From: Thermodesulfobacteriota bacterium | GTDB lineage: Bacteria > Desulfobacterota > DSM-4660 > Desulfatiglandales > Desulfatiglandaceae | Assembly: GCA_028278625.1 (NCBI GenBank) | Contig: JANQDY010000238.1 | Span: 1 to 33,784 of the forward strand | DNA: 33,784 bases | Direction: 5' to 3' | Part shown: piece by piece, positions 16,064 through 24,518 of the stretch | How the letters are laid out: the number at the start of each line of letters is the position of its first letter | Numbering within the stretch: position 1 is the stretch's first letter | The notes under the pieces: model-generated | Seen by the model: only the letters and a program-made list of their open reading frames with translations | Told to the model about the DNA's origin: nothing | Databases searched by the model: none | Made by a program: the position numbers and the translations under genes

Positions 16064-17371
16064 ATGGATCCAGTAACCATCGGCATTATCGGCACGGCCC
16101 TGGTCTTTTTGCTCCTCTTTTTGGGAATGCACATCGCATATGCCCTGATGTTCGTGGGATTTGCAGGTGTCGCCTATCTGTCCAGCTTTGAAGCGGCGCT
16201 TCCCATGGTGTCCAGAACCGTCTATGAGGTCAGTTCCTATTTTCCCTACACCGTCATTCCTTTGTTCATCGTGATGGGAGGGTTTGCCGGGAGCTCCGGT
16301 ATGACAAAGGACCTTTACAGCACCTTTGACAAGTGGCTTCGGCGGATGCCGGGGGGGCTTTCCGTGGCCACTATCGGGGCGTGCGCGGGATTTGCGGCCG
16401 TTTCCGGGTCATCGGTGGCAACGGCCGCCACCATGGGAACGGTGGCATTACCGGAAATGGATCGATACAAATACCATCCGCGGCTTGCCACCGGCGCCAT
16501 CGCAGCCGGCGGGACCCTCGGGTTTCTGATTCCACCCAGCATCGGGTTCATCGTTTACGGCATGCTGACCGAGCAGTCCATCGGCAAACTGCTGGTGGCG
16601 GGCATCATTCCCGGACTTTTGCTGGCCTTGGCCTACGTGGGAATCGTGGTGCTCATGGTAAAAATCAACCCTTCCCTTGCCCCGGCCAATCCGGAATCCG
16701 TGAGTTGGCGTGTCAAATTCGCATCCCTTTGGAAGATATGGGAGCCCTTGGCGGTGTTCCTGCTGGTAATGGGAGGCATCTACGGCGGATTCTTCACCCC
16801 CACCGAAGCCGGCGCCGTAGGGGCCACCGTGCTGCTTTTGATCGCCATCATAAAGAAGAAACTCACCTGGAAAAACCTCATAGAAGCCCTTCAGGAATCG
16901 GTGCGCATTTCGGTCATGGTACTGTTTCTCGTGGCAGGCGCCAATGTTTTCAGCTATTTTCTGGCGCTTTCCACCATCCCCATGCAGGTGGCTGAATGGG
17001 CCGGATCTTTAGAAGTCTCCCCTTATGTGATTCATACCGTGGTCATCGTCATGTACATGTTCCTGGGATGCTTTCTGGACGCCATCAGCATGATGGTGCT
17101 TACAATGCCGGTCATCTATCCGGTAATCCTGGCGCTGGGGTTCAATCCCATCTGGTTCGGTGTGATTGCGGTATTGATGATGGAAGCAGGGCTTATTACG
17201 CCACCCATGGGGCTCAATATCTTTACGGTGGCGGGTGTGGCCAAGGGCGTGCCGGTGGAAACCATTTTTCGGGGGGTCGCCCCGTTTCTTCTGGCCATAT
17301 TCGCGGTGGTGGCATTGGTGACACTGTTCCCGGATCTGGCCCTCTTGCTGCCCAATATGATGACAAGATAA
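16064..17371 (+). CDS. dctM: TRAP transporter large permease (DctM)
   Basis: The 435-residue transport channel with about twelve membrane segments. Family signatures are present: PLFIVMGGFAGSSGM, a glycine/serine-rich FAAVSGSSVATAATMG loop, GGTLGFLIPPSIGFIVYG, and FFTPTEAGAVGA. The C-terminal half has ITPPMGLNIFTVAGVA. AGGAG lies six bases before ATG 16064, so I take this ATG rather than the TTG two codons earlier. This is the most confidently assigned TRAP subunit. A 22-base sequence at 17375-17396, repeated after the ALDH gene, follows it. Confidence 0.95.
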   Translation: MDPVTIGIIGTALVFLLLFLGMHIAYALMFVGFAGVAYLSSFEAALPMVSRTVYEVSSYFPYTVIPLFIVMGGFAGSSGMTKDLYSTFDKWLRRMPGGLSVATIGACAGFAAVSGSSVATAATMGTVALPEMDRYKYHPRLATGAIAAGGTLGFLIPPSIGFIVYGMLTEQSIGKLLVAGIIPGLLLALAYVGIVVLMVKINPSLAPANPESVSWRVKFASLWKIWEPLAVFLLVMGGIYGGFFTPTEAGAVGATVLLLIAIIKKKLTWKNLIEALQESVRISVMVLFLVAGANVFSYFLALSTIPMQVAEWAGSLEVSPYVIHTVVIVMYMFLGCFLDAISMMVLTMPVIYPVILALGFNPIWFGVIAVLMMEAGLITPPMGLNIFTVAGVAKGVPVETIFRGVAPFLLAIFAVVALVTLFPDLALLLPNMMTR

Positions 17372-17374
17372 TGC

Positions 17375-17396
17375 GGATTGCGGAATTAACATCTGA
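17375..17396 (+). repeat. left copy of a short direct repeat flanking the ALDH gene
   Basis: GGATTGCGGAAT followed by TAACATCTGA. The copy at 18911-18931 is identical over the first 12 bases and then differs by one deleted T and one C-to-T change. Confidence 0.75.
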
Positions 17397-17425
17397 TAAT
17401 TGAATGCCGATTTAAGGAGAAATTC

Positions 17426-18910
17426 ATGGCCTTGCTACAGGAAGTCAAACAACATTATGGTAAGTTGAAATTACTGATCAACGGTGAGTGGGTGGAATCT
17501 GCGTCCACGGAAATTCATGAAACCACCAATCCGGCCACGGGAGAGGTCATTGCCGAATTTCCCACGGCCACGAGAGATGAAGCCCACGACGCCGTAAAAG
17601 CGGCCCACGACGCGTTTCAGATGTGGAAGGATTTCCCCATGCGGGAGCGGGCGCGGCTTATGTTTAAAATGGTGGCCCAGTTTGAGAAGCACTATGATGA
17701 CATGTGCCGCATCCTGACCCAGGACCACGGCAGAACCATCGGTGAAGCAAGAGGTTCCGTCAGCCGGGTCATTGAGAATCTGGAATCGGCCTGCTCCGCC
17801 TTATACGGCCTGGTCAAGCGAAACGAACACCTGGACCAGCTGGCAAACGGCATCGATCAGTATCTGGTGTGGGAACCTCTGGGCGCTTTTCTCATCGTCA
17901 CCCCCGGAAACATCCCCATGCACGCCTGGTCCTCCTTTGTACCGTACGCCATGGCCGCCGGATGCACCGTGGTGGTCAGCCCCAGCCGCCAGGACCCGGT
18001 GGCGGCCGAAACCATCAGCCGTGTGGCACTGGAAGCGGGCTTTCCTCCAGGTGTCATCAACGTTGTTCACGGGGGCCGTAAAATCAACCAGGAAATCCTG
18101 TCCCAACCGGAGATCAAAGGCGTGGGATTTATCGGCAGCAACCGGGCGGGTCACGAACTCTTTGAACTGTGCGGAAAGCTTAAAAAGACGTCCTCCATCA
18201 ACGGCAACGGCAAGAATATGCTGGTGATTATGCCGGATGCGGACCTGGATGAATCGGTCCGGTGGTTGACACGCGCCTGCTTCGGCATGACCGGTCAACG
18301 ATGCCTGGGCGTGGACAATGTGGTGGTGATCGGGGACATTTATGACGCGCTGAAAGAGAAATTCATTGCCGCCGCAAAGGGCATGAAAATGGGCTACGGC
18401 CTGGATGAAAGCACGCAGTTGGGACCCTACGCCACAATGGGCGGCAAAGAGAAGGTGGCCCAGTGGATCGAAGAATCCCTTAGAGACGGCGCCAAAATGG
18501 TGCTGGACGGAAGGCCCCTTAAGGCCGAGGACTATCCCAACGGGTACTTCCTTGGGCCCACCATTTTCGAAGACGTGAACGTGGACATGCCGATGGCCAA
18601 AGAAGAGGCCTTTGGGGCCGTGGCGGCCCTTATTCGGGGCGAAAGCCTGGATCAGGCCATTGAATGGATCAACACCCGGACCGACCTGGGCCATTCCGCG
18701 GCCATCATGACCCAGAGCGGCAAGAATGCCCGGAAAATGATCCGCGAAGCCAACGTGGGGAACGTGGCGGTGAATCTGGGCGTGGCGCAACCCTATGCAT
18801 TTTTCCCCCTGGGATCCCGAAGGGAATCCTTTGTGGGAACGGCCAAGTCACGAATGGCCTCCATGCGCCTGTTCATGGACGAAAAAACAGTGGTAACCCG
18901 GTGGGTTTAG
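17426..18910 (+). CDS. methylmalonate-semialdehyde-dehydrogenase-like ALDH; proposed 2-formylglutarate dehydrogenase (CoA-acylating)
   Basis: ALDH-superfamily enzyme of 494 residues. The catalytic Cys is C293 in GQRCLGVD. The general-base Glu of hydrolytic ALDHs (ELGGK motif) is replaced: the segment reads INGNGKN (N259), as in methylmalonate-semialdehyde dehydrogenases, which transfer the acyl group to CoA and release CO2. Arg292 next to the Cys and Arg114 in GSVSRVIE fall where that family's two substrate-carboxylate-binding arginines lie. Its place between the TRAP and nicotinate-degradation genes suggests a pathway intermediate as substrate. 2-Formylglutarate, the enamidase product, is a 2-substituted malonate semialdehyde, so decarboxylating oxidation would yield glutaryl-CoA. 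The family assignment is solid; the substrate is inferred. An ordinary malonate- or methylmalonate-semialdehyde dehydrogenase is the alternative. Confidence 0.88.
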   Translation: MALLQEVKQHYGKLKLLINGEWVESASTEIHETTNPATGEVIAEFPTATRDEAHDAVKAAHDAFQMWKDFPMRERARLMFKMVAQFEKHYDDMCRILTQDHGRTIGEARGSVSRVIENLESACSALYGLVKRNEHLDQLANGIDQYLVWEPLGAFLIVTPGNIPMHAWSSFVPYAMAAGCTVVVSPSRQDPVAAETISRVALEAGFPPGVINVVHGGRKINQEILSQPEIKGVGFIGSNRAGHELFELCGKLKKTSSINGNGKNMLVIMPDADLDESVRWLTRACFGMTGQRCLGVDNVVVIGDIYDALKEKFIAAAKGMKMGYGLDESTQLGPYATMGGKEKVAQWIEESLRDGAKMVLDGRPLKAEDYPNGYFLGPTIFEDVNVDMPMAKEEAFGAVAALIRGESLDQAIEWINTRTDLGHSAAIMTQSGKNARKMIREANVGNVAVNLGVAQPYAFFPLGSRRESFVGTAKSRMASMRLFMDEKTVVTRWV

Positions 18911-18931
18911 GGATTGCGGAATAATATCTGA
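18911..18931 (+). repeat. right copy of a short direct repeat flanking the ALDH gene
   Basis: GGATTGCGGAAT followed by AATATCTGA begins at the first base after the ALDH stop codon. It matches the copy after dctM (17375-17396) with one gap and one substitution. Confidence 0.75.
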
Positions 18932-18946
18932 AAAAGGAGCAGAGAT

Positions 18947-19684
18947 ATGAAAAAGAAGAGACGATTCATCGGTTTTTTTCTGGGGCTTCTGGCGATTACG
19001 CTTTTTACCTCTCTTGTGGGGGCCTGTCCGGACTGTGCAGAGGAAGGACATATGGCCGCCATCGTGGTGGACATGCAGGGGGACTTTACCACCATGAAAA
19101 AGGGCTCTCTGGCCGTGGCAGGCACGGATGAAGCCTTTGTTAAGAAAGTGGAAAATGCCACCAAGGAACTGGCGTCACACGGGTTTGTGATTTTCGCGAC
19201 CCAGGACTGGCACCCGGCGGAGCATGTCTCCTTTCATGTCAATCACGATGGCAAGAAACCCTTTGATGTCATTGAGGTCAACGGAAAACCCCAGGTGCTG
19301 TGGCCGGTGCACTGCGTTCAGGGGACTGAAAACGCCAGGATTCTCGTGGACAACAACCTCTTTATGGCGGTTGTCAAAAAGGGGAAGGATCACCGTTACG
19401 ACAGCTATTCCGGCTTTCAGGATGACGGCGGCGCCAAAACGGAGATGGCCAAGATTTTGAAACGAAACGGCATTCAGAAGGTGGTGGTGTACGGTATCGC
19501 CACCGACTACTGTGTCAAAGCCACCGCCGTTGACGCCAAAAATGCGGGCTTCAAAGTCATTGTGGTGGAAGACCTGTGCAAAGGCGTGGCCCCTGAAACC
19601 ACCAAGAAAGCATTTGAGGAGATGGCCGCCGCAGGCATCAAGGTCATCAAGACTTTGGACCTCAAAGAAATCAGGGACTTTTGA
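18947..19684 (+). CDS. pncA: exported (probable lipoprotein) nicotinamidase
   Basis: Hydrolyses nicotinamide to nicotinate and ammonia. All landmarks of the PncA family are visible: D42 (VVDMQGDF), K145 (KKGKDHRYDSYSGF) and C189 (GIATDYCV) as triad, and metal ligands D87/H89 in DWHPAEH and H122 in WPVHCVQGT. Unlike salvage PncA, it has a strongly basic N-terminus, a hydrophobic helix (residues 7-24) and a lipobox-like LVGAC with Cys27, so it should be anchored outside the inner membrane. That would feed nicotinate to the neighbouring TRAP system without touching the cytoplasmic nicotinamide pool. AAAGGAGC precedes the ATG. Function is confident; lipidation is a prediction, since an uncleaved or SPase-I signal is possible. 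Confidence 0.92.
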   Translation: MKKKRRFIGFFLGLLAITLFTSLVGACPDCAEEGHMAAIVVDMQGDFTTMKKGSLAVAGTDEAFVKKVENATKELASHGFVIFATQDWHPAEHVSFHVNHDGKKPFDVIEVNGKPQVLWPVHCVQGTENARILVDNNLFMAVVKKGKDHRYDSYSGFQDDGGAKTEMAKILKRNGIQKVVVYGIATDYCVKATAVDAKNAGFKVIVVEDLCKGVAPETTKKAFEEMAAAGIKVIKTLDLKEIRDF

Positions 19685-19706
19685 TCCCCCGCGGGAAAGC
19701 TGCCAC

Positions 19707-20204
19707 ATGAAACCCGATTCTGTGATTCTCATCCGGTTCACGCTCAATGGCGAAGAAGTAAGCCTTCAAGTGGGTGCCCACGAGACGGCCCTTTTTGTCA
19801 TTCGCGACCGGTTGTCTCTCAAGGGGACCAAAGAGGGGTGCGGCATGGGGGAGTGCGGGGCCTGTACCATCATTGTTGATGGAAAGAGCATCAACGCCTG
19901 TCTCATGGCTGCACCCCAACTGGACGGCCGCACGGTGATGACCGTTCAGGGCCTGGGGCGTGGTGGCTCCCTACACCCTTTGCAGGAGGCCTTTTTGGAC
20001 CATCACGCTGTGCAATGCGGTTTCTGCACCCCCGGCCTCCTCATGAGCGCTCAAGCGCTCATTACGGAAACACCAGAACCCTCAAAGAAACAGGTGATAG
20101 AAGCCATTTCAGGGAATCTTTGCCGCTGCACCGGATATCAGCAGATTGTTGACGCCATTCAGGATGGGGCCGATAGAACCAGTGGGGATACAACAGACCC
20201 ATGA
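19707..20204 (+). CDS. ndhS: nicotinate dehydrogenase, [2Fe-2S] subunit (xanthine-dehydrogenase family)
   Basis: Electron-transfer subunit (165 aa) of a molybdenum hydroxylase. The plant-type cluster ligands are C45, C50, C53 and C65 in CGMGECGACT and the following NACL. The second cluster ligands are C104 and C107 (CGFC) with C139 and C141 (CRC), the standard two-[2Fe-2S] layout. I start at ATG 19707, 22 bases after pncA; the frame runs further back inside pncA but that part is a shadow. The stop overlaps the next start (ATGA). The assignment to nicotinate comes from the enamidase and 6-hydroxynicotinate reductase genes downstream; by itself the sequence only says CoxS/XdhC-type. Confidence 0.9.
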   Translation: MKPDSVILIRFTLNGEEVSLQVGAHETALFVIRDRLSLKGTKEGCGMGECGACTIIVDGKSINACLMAAPQLDGRTVMTVQGLGRGGSLHPLQEAFLDHHAVQCGFCTPGLLMSAQALITETPEPSKKQVIEAISGNLCRCTGYQQIVDAIQDGADRTSGDTTDP

Positions 20205-21064
20205 AGCCGCCTGCCTATGCAAGACCCGATACCCTTGATGAAGCCCTTGTTTTTCTGAAAACACACGGGGCCCATGCCAGTCCCCTTGCGGGGGGCACCG
20301 ACGTGATGGTGGACCTTCGGTCAGGAGAGCTGAACACCTCATATTTACTGGATATTTCCCGCCTTAAAGACCTTCGGGGAATTGCGCTGACAAAAGAAGG
20401 GCTTGTTATCGGCGCAGGTGTTACCATCAGCGAGATTTATGCCTCTACCCTGATTGCGGAACATGCGCCTTCCCTCTTGAGAGCGTGCGCCTCATTCGGC
20501 AGCCCTCAGATTCGAAACGCCGCCACCATCGGCGGTAACGTGGTCAACGCCTCCCCTTCCGCTGACACGGCACCGTCACTGTTGGTGCACGAAGCCAGGG
20601 CGCTCCTGGCCAGCGACGGCGGAGAACGGACCGTTTACGTGGCGGACCTTTTTGAGGGATCCTACAAGAGCGGCATTCGACCGGATGAACTGCTGATCCG
20701 ATTCATCTTGGGGCCGGCGAAAGGGGGATTCACCGATTTTCAAAAAATCGGCCGCCGCAAGGCCCTGGCCATCAGCCGGATGAGCATGGCCGTACTGGCT
20801 GAATCGATAGGTACCATGGGGTCGGCAGGCACCTTTGGAACGGTCCGGCTGGCCCTGGGATCGGCAACCCCCACGCCCATGCGGATGACGGCCGTGGAAT
20901 CCCTTCTTTCGGGAAAACCCGTGGAGCAACGGATCATCCATGAAGGCGCCCGGCTGATGGCCAAGGAGATGGTGCGGATCACGGGCCGTAGACCCTCCAC
21001 CGTCTACAAGGAGAAAGCGGTTCAGGGGCTATTCCTGCGAATCATGGAACCCTTATTAAAATGA
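20201..21064 (+). CDS. ndhF: nicotinate dehydrogenase, FAD subunit
   Basis: FAD-binding medium subunit (287 aa) of the molybdenum hydroxylase, which passes electrons to the final acceptor. PLAGGTDVMVDLRSG (about residues 27-41) and the second flavin motif ATIGGNVVNASPSADTAPSL (about 108-127) are the CoxM/XdhB signatures. The C-terminal CO_deh_flav_C region follows. It overlaps its neighbours by four bases at both ends, which implies coupled translation of the three-subunit enzyme. Confidence 0.9.
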   Translation: MKPPAYARPDTLDEALVFLKTHGAHASPLAGGTDVMVDLRSGELNTSYLLDISRLKDLRGIALTKEGLVIGAGVTISEIYASTLIAEHAPSLLRACASFGSPQIRNAATIGGNVVNASPSADTAPSLLVHEARALLASDGGERTVYVADLFEGSYKSGIRPDELLIRFILGPAKGGFTDFQKIGRRKALAISRMSMAVLAESIGTMGSAGTFGTVRLALGSATPTPMRMTAVESLLSGKPVEQRIIHEGARLMAKEMVRITGRRPSTVYKEKAVQGLFLRIMEPLLK

Positions 21065-23343
21065 AAAGCGATAGCACCATCATCGGAAAGAGCATTCCGC
21101 GAATCGGCGCCATTGAGCGACTGGAGGGAAAGCCGCTATTTTGCGCGGACATGTCCCCGGACCATTCCCTTGTGCTGAAAGTGCTGCCGAGCGATCGGGA
21201 TCATGCCCGGATTGTGGATATTGATACGGCGGATGCGGCCCGGGTGGAAGGGGTTGTAAGGATCTTAACGGCCACGGATATTCCTGGGAAAAATATCACC
21301 GGCATCATTAACAAGGATCGACCGCTCCTTGCAAAAGAGAAGGTGCGTTCAAGGGGCGATGCGGTGGCGCTGGTGGCCGCGGAAAATACCCATGCCGCTG
21401 AAGAAGCCTTAAGAAAAGTACGCATCACTTATGAGGACCTCCCATCGGTCCTTGATCCGGAGGAGGCCCTTAAAGAGAATGCGCCGAGGGTCCATGAAAA
21501 GGGAAACCGCCTGTTCACCCGGAAGATCAAGAAGGGAAATCCGGAGAAAGCCTTTGAAACCTGCGCCGTGGTGGTTGAGGAGACTTATCAGACCAGCTTC
21601 CTGGAGCACACCTATCTGGAACCGGACGCAGGGGCCGGGTATGTGAACCGGGACGGCACCTATGTTATCATGGCATCCACCCAGAACCCCCATTATGATC
21701 ACGGTGAACTGGTTTCCCTCCTGGGCGTGGCCCCGGAAGCGGTTCGAATCGTTCAGGTGGCCACCGGCGGCGGGTTCGGCTCCAAACTGGACCTAAACGT
21801 TCAAGGATTCATCGGTCTTTCCCTCTACCATCTCAAACGGCCGGTCGTGTGCGTTTTCACCCGGGAAGAGGCTTACCGCATGACCGCAAAGCGCCACCCC
21901 CTCAAGATGACCTTTAAAACCGGCGCAGACCATGGGGGGCGTCTCGTGGCCATGACCGCAAGAATGATCTGTGATACGGGGGCCTATGGTTCTTATGGGT
22001 TGGCGGTTGCATCCCGGGCACCGGTTCATGCCACCGGCCCCTATGAAATAGACCATGTGGATGTGGAATGCCACTGCGTTTATACCAACAATCTTTTTGC
22101 CGGCGCCATGCGGGGCTTCGGCGTCCCCCAGGCCGCCTTTGCCCATGAGTCCCAGATGGATCTTTTGGCCGAGCGCCTGCAAATGGACCCTTTTGAAATC
22201 CGCCGCATCAACGCTCTCAAGGCCGGCAGCCAAACCGCCACGCGCCAGGAGTTACGGGACAGCATTGGTATCGCACAATGCCTTGAAGCGGTGAAACCCC
22301 ACTACGACGGCGCACTTAAAAATTGGGTCAATGAAGAGATACCTTCCTCAAAGGAACGGGGTGTGGGCCTGGGGGCCATGTGGTACGGCATCGGTAATAC
22401 TGGGGTCCAGAACCCATCAACGGCGCACATTGAAATGGATCTTGAAGGACGCATCACCCTCTATACCGGTTGTGCGGATATCGGACAGGGGTCTACCACC
22501 GTGCTCTCCCAGATGGCCGCCGAAATCTTGGGAATATCGCCCTTTGATCTGGAATGGGTGGTGGGAGATACGGCCCTCACTTCCAATGCCGGGGCCACTT
22601 CCGCCAGCCGGCAGACGTACATCTCCGGAAACGCGGTGAAAGATGCCGCGTTGAAACTGGCGGACGTGGTGTTGACCGAAGGGGTGGACCTGTTGAAACG
22701 GCCCAAAAAGGACCTGATGCTGGATAAAGGGTTTGTTGTGGACAAAGGGGACGCGGGTCACAGGGTCTCATTTTCCGATGTTGCCCTTCGGGCCGCCAAA
22801 CGGGGAATTCCGCTCAGATGGCAGGGGTATTTTGATCCTGAAACCGTCCCTTTGGACCCTGAAACAGGCGAGGGGATTCCTTATGCCACCTACGCCTTTG
22901 CCTGCCACGTGGCGCTGGTGACGGTGGATGTGTTGACCGGAGAAGTGACGGTGGACAAGATCATTGCCGCACACGATGTGGGCCGCGCCATTCATCCGGG
23001 GTCCATAGAGGGCCAGATTTGTGGTGGCGTGGCCATGGGCGTGGGTTTTGCCATCATGGAAGAGTATGATCCGGCAAGCACCCGCTCCATGAAAGATTAC
23101 CATATTCCCACTTGCGGTGACATGCCGGAAGTGGTTCCCATCATTGTGGAATCCCCCGAGCCCACAGGCCCTTTTGGGGCCAAAGGCGTGGGGGAGCCGG
23201 CCCTCATTCCCACGGCACCGGCCGTTATTAACGCCATTGGCAAAGCCCTGGGAAAGCGGGTCCACCACCTGCCCGCCAACCTGGAACGGGTTCTTGAAGC
23301 AGGCATCCAGTCGGGCAAATTCAGACGCAAGGAGGTAGCCTAA
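21061..23343 (+). CDS. ndhL: nicotinate dehydrogenase, molybdopterin large subunit
   Basis: Catalytic subunit (760 aa) that hydroxylates the ring at C6 using water. An N-terminal aldehyde-oxidase/xanthine-dehydrogenase a/b hammerhead domain is followed by the Mo-cofactor domains: GGGFGSK (about residues 237-243), RGFGVPQAAFAHE (about 350-362), GQGSTTVLSQMAAEILGIS (about 478-496) and FGAKGVGEPALIPTAPA with the likely catalytic Glu712. In Eubacterium barkeri the corresponding part is split into two chains (NdhL and NdhM); here it is one uninterrupted chain. The enzyme family is certain; nicotinate as substrate rests on the linked ena and hnr genes. Purine- or aldehyde-oxidising relatives are less consistent with the context. 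Confidence 0.88.
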   Translation: MKSDSTIIGKSIPRIGAIERLEGKPLFCADMSPDHSLVLKVLPSDRDHARIVDIDTADAARVEGVVRILTATDIPGKNITGIINKDRPLLAKEKVRSRGDAVALVAAENTHAAEEALRKVRITYEDLPSVLDPEEALKENAPRVHEKGNRLFTRKIKKGNPEKAFETCAVVVEETYQTSFLEHTYLEPDAGAGYVNRDGTYVIMASTQNPHYDHGELVSLLGVAPEAVRIVQVATGGGFGSKLDLNVQGFIGLSLYHLKRPVVCVFTREEAYRMTAKRHPLKMTFKTGADHGGRLVAMTARMICDTGAYGSYGLAVASRAPVHATGPYEIDHVDVECHCVYTNNLFAGAMRGFGVPQAAFAHESQMDLLAERLQMDPFEIRRINALKAGSQTATRQELRDSIGIAQCLEAVKPHYDGALKNWVNEEIPSSKERGVGLGAMWYGIGNTGVQNPSTAHIEMDLEGRITLYTGCADIGQGSTTVLSQMAAEILGISPFDLEWVVGDTALTSNAGATSASRQTYISGNAVKDAALKLADVVLTEGVDLLKRPKKDLMLDKGFVVDKGDAGHRVSFSDVALRAAKRGIPLRWQGYFDPETVPLDPETGEGIPYATYAFACHVALVTVDVLTGEVTVDKIIAAHDVGRAIHPGSIEGQICGGVAMGVGFAIMEEYDPASTRSMKDYHIPTCGDMPEVVPIIVESPEPTGPFGAKGVGEPALIPTAPAVINAIGKALGKRVHHLPANLERVLEAGIQSGKFRRKEVA

Positions 23344-24504
23344 ATGGCCAGTGTTGTACTCAAAAACATTCAAACCATCGTGAGCGGCGATATAGAAAAT
23401 CCCATCGCACAAGGAGACGCCATCCATGTTGTGGATGGTCTCATAAAGGATATCGGCCCTTTCTCCAATATGGCGATCCAGGAGGAGTGCGATGTCATCG
23501 ACTGCAGTGGCATGACCGTGACGCCGGGACTTATGGATTCCCATTGTCATGTCACCTTTGGAGATTATGCACCCCGGCAGCAACAGGTCGGCTTTCTGGA
23601 CAGCGAGGTGCACGGCGGTGTCACCACCTTCATTTCAGCGGGTGAAGTGCACCTGGCGGGCCGTCCCAAGGACCCTGCCGGAACCAAGGCCCTGGCAATA
23701 CTGGCGGCAAAAGCCTTCAGCAATTTTCGCCCCGGCGGCGCCAAGGTGATCGGCGGTGCCCTGATTTTGGAAAAAGGGTTGAAGCGGGAGGATTTTGAAG
23801 AAATGGCCCGGGAAGGGGTCCGCGTCGTGGGGGAAATCGGCCTTGGGACCGTCAAAGATCCCGCTGACGCGGCGCCCATGGTGAAATGGGCCAAGGAACT
23901 GGGCATGACCGTTATGATGCATACGGGGGGAACCTCCATTCCGGGGAGCAGCACTGTGACGGCCCGGCAGGTGATTCAAACGGATCCCCATATTGCCTCC
24001 CATATTAATGGCGGCCCCACGGCCGTGGCATTTCATGAGGTGAAACAACTGGTAACGGAAACGGACCTGATGCTGGAGATCGTTCATTGCGGCAATCCCA
24101 AGATGGCCATGGATGCCGCCGAACTCTGCGCCAGCGCAGGCGCTCTTCACCGGATCATCATCGGGAACGACGCCCCTTCGGGAACCGGTGTGATTCCCCT
24201 TGGGATCCTGCGGGTGATCAATCACCTGGCAAGCCTCACATCCATCAGACCGGAGCAAGCCATCTGTATGGCCACCGGAAACACGGCCCGCATTTACAAT
24301 CTGAACCGGGGAATCATCGCCCCCGGTAAAGAGGCGGACCTGGTGATCATGGATGCGCCCATGGGCTCCGTTGGAGAAGACGCCTTGAGCGCTATTGCCG
24401 CCGGAGATGTGCCCGGGGTGGCCATGGTGCTGGTAGACGGCCTTGTGGTGGTGGGCAAAAGCCGCAACACGCCGCCCACCAAACGGAAACCGATTCTAGG
24501 CTAG
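23344..24504 (+). CDS. ena: enamidase (1,4,5,6-tetrahydro-6-oxonicotinate hydrolase)
   Basis: Amidohydrolase-superfamily enzyme that hydrolyses tetrahydro-6-oxonicotinate to 2-formylglutarate and ammonia. Its 386 residues and motif order match the characterised Eubacterium barkeri enamidase as I recall it: VSGDI near the N-terminus, GGVTTFISAG, GRPKDPAGTKALAI, HTGGTSIPGSSTVTA, SHINGGPTA, GNDAPSGTG, and the ending SRNTPPTKR. Binuclear metal ligands are visible: H67 and H69 (DSHCH), E164 (VGEIGLG, bridging), H193, H220 and D276. The start lies right behind the ndhL stop, with AAGGAGGT in the ndhL end as ribosome site. Together with hnr, this gene defines the pathway. Confidence 0.95.
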   Translation: MASVVLKNIQTIVSGDIENPIAQGDAIHVVDGLIKDIGPFSNMAIQEECDVIDCSGMTVTPGLMDSHCHVTFGDYAPRQQQVGFLDSEVHGGVTTFISAGEVHLAGRPKDPAGTKALAILAAKAFSNFRPGGAKVIGGALILEKGLKREDFEEMAREGVRVVGEIGLGTVKDPADAAPMVKWAKELGMTVMMHTGGTSIPGSSTVTARQVIQTDPHIASHINGGPTAVAFHEVKQLVTETDLMLEIVHCGNPKMAMDAAELCASAGALHRIIIGNDAPSGTGVIPLGILRVINHLASLTSIRPEQAICMATGNTARIYNLNRGIIAPGKEADLVIMDAPMGSVGEDALSAIAAGDVPGVAMVLVDGLVVVGKSRNTPPTKRKPILG

Positions 24505-24518
24505 GCTGGTTCATAAGC

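Noticed and set aside
17801..18790. 329-residue minus-strand frame opposite the ALDH gene
   Set aside because: A His/Gly-rich shadow of GC-biased codons; the plus-strand ALDH has all catalytic motifs. Similar long antisense frames at 22768-23613, 24672-25625, 15027-15782 and 9200-9952 were dropped for the same reason.
19512..19706. Upstream extension of the [2Fe-2S] subunit frame into pncA
   Set aside because: The extension is Pro/Arg-rich and unlike the family; the ferredoxin fold begins right after ATG 19707.
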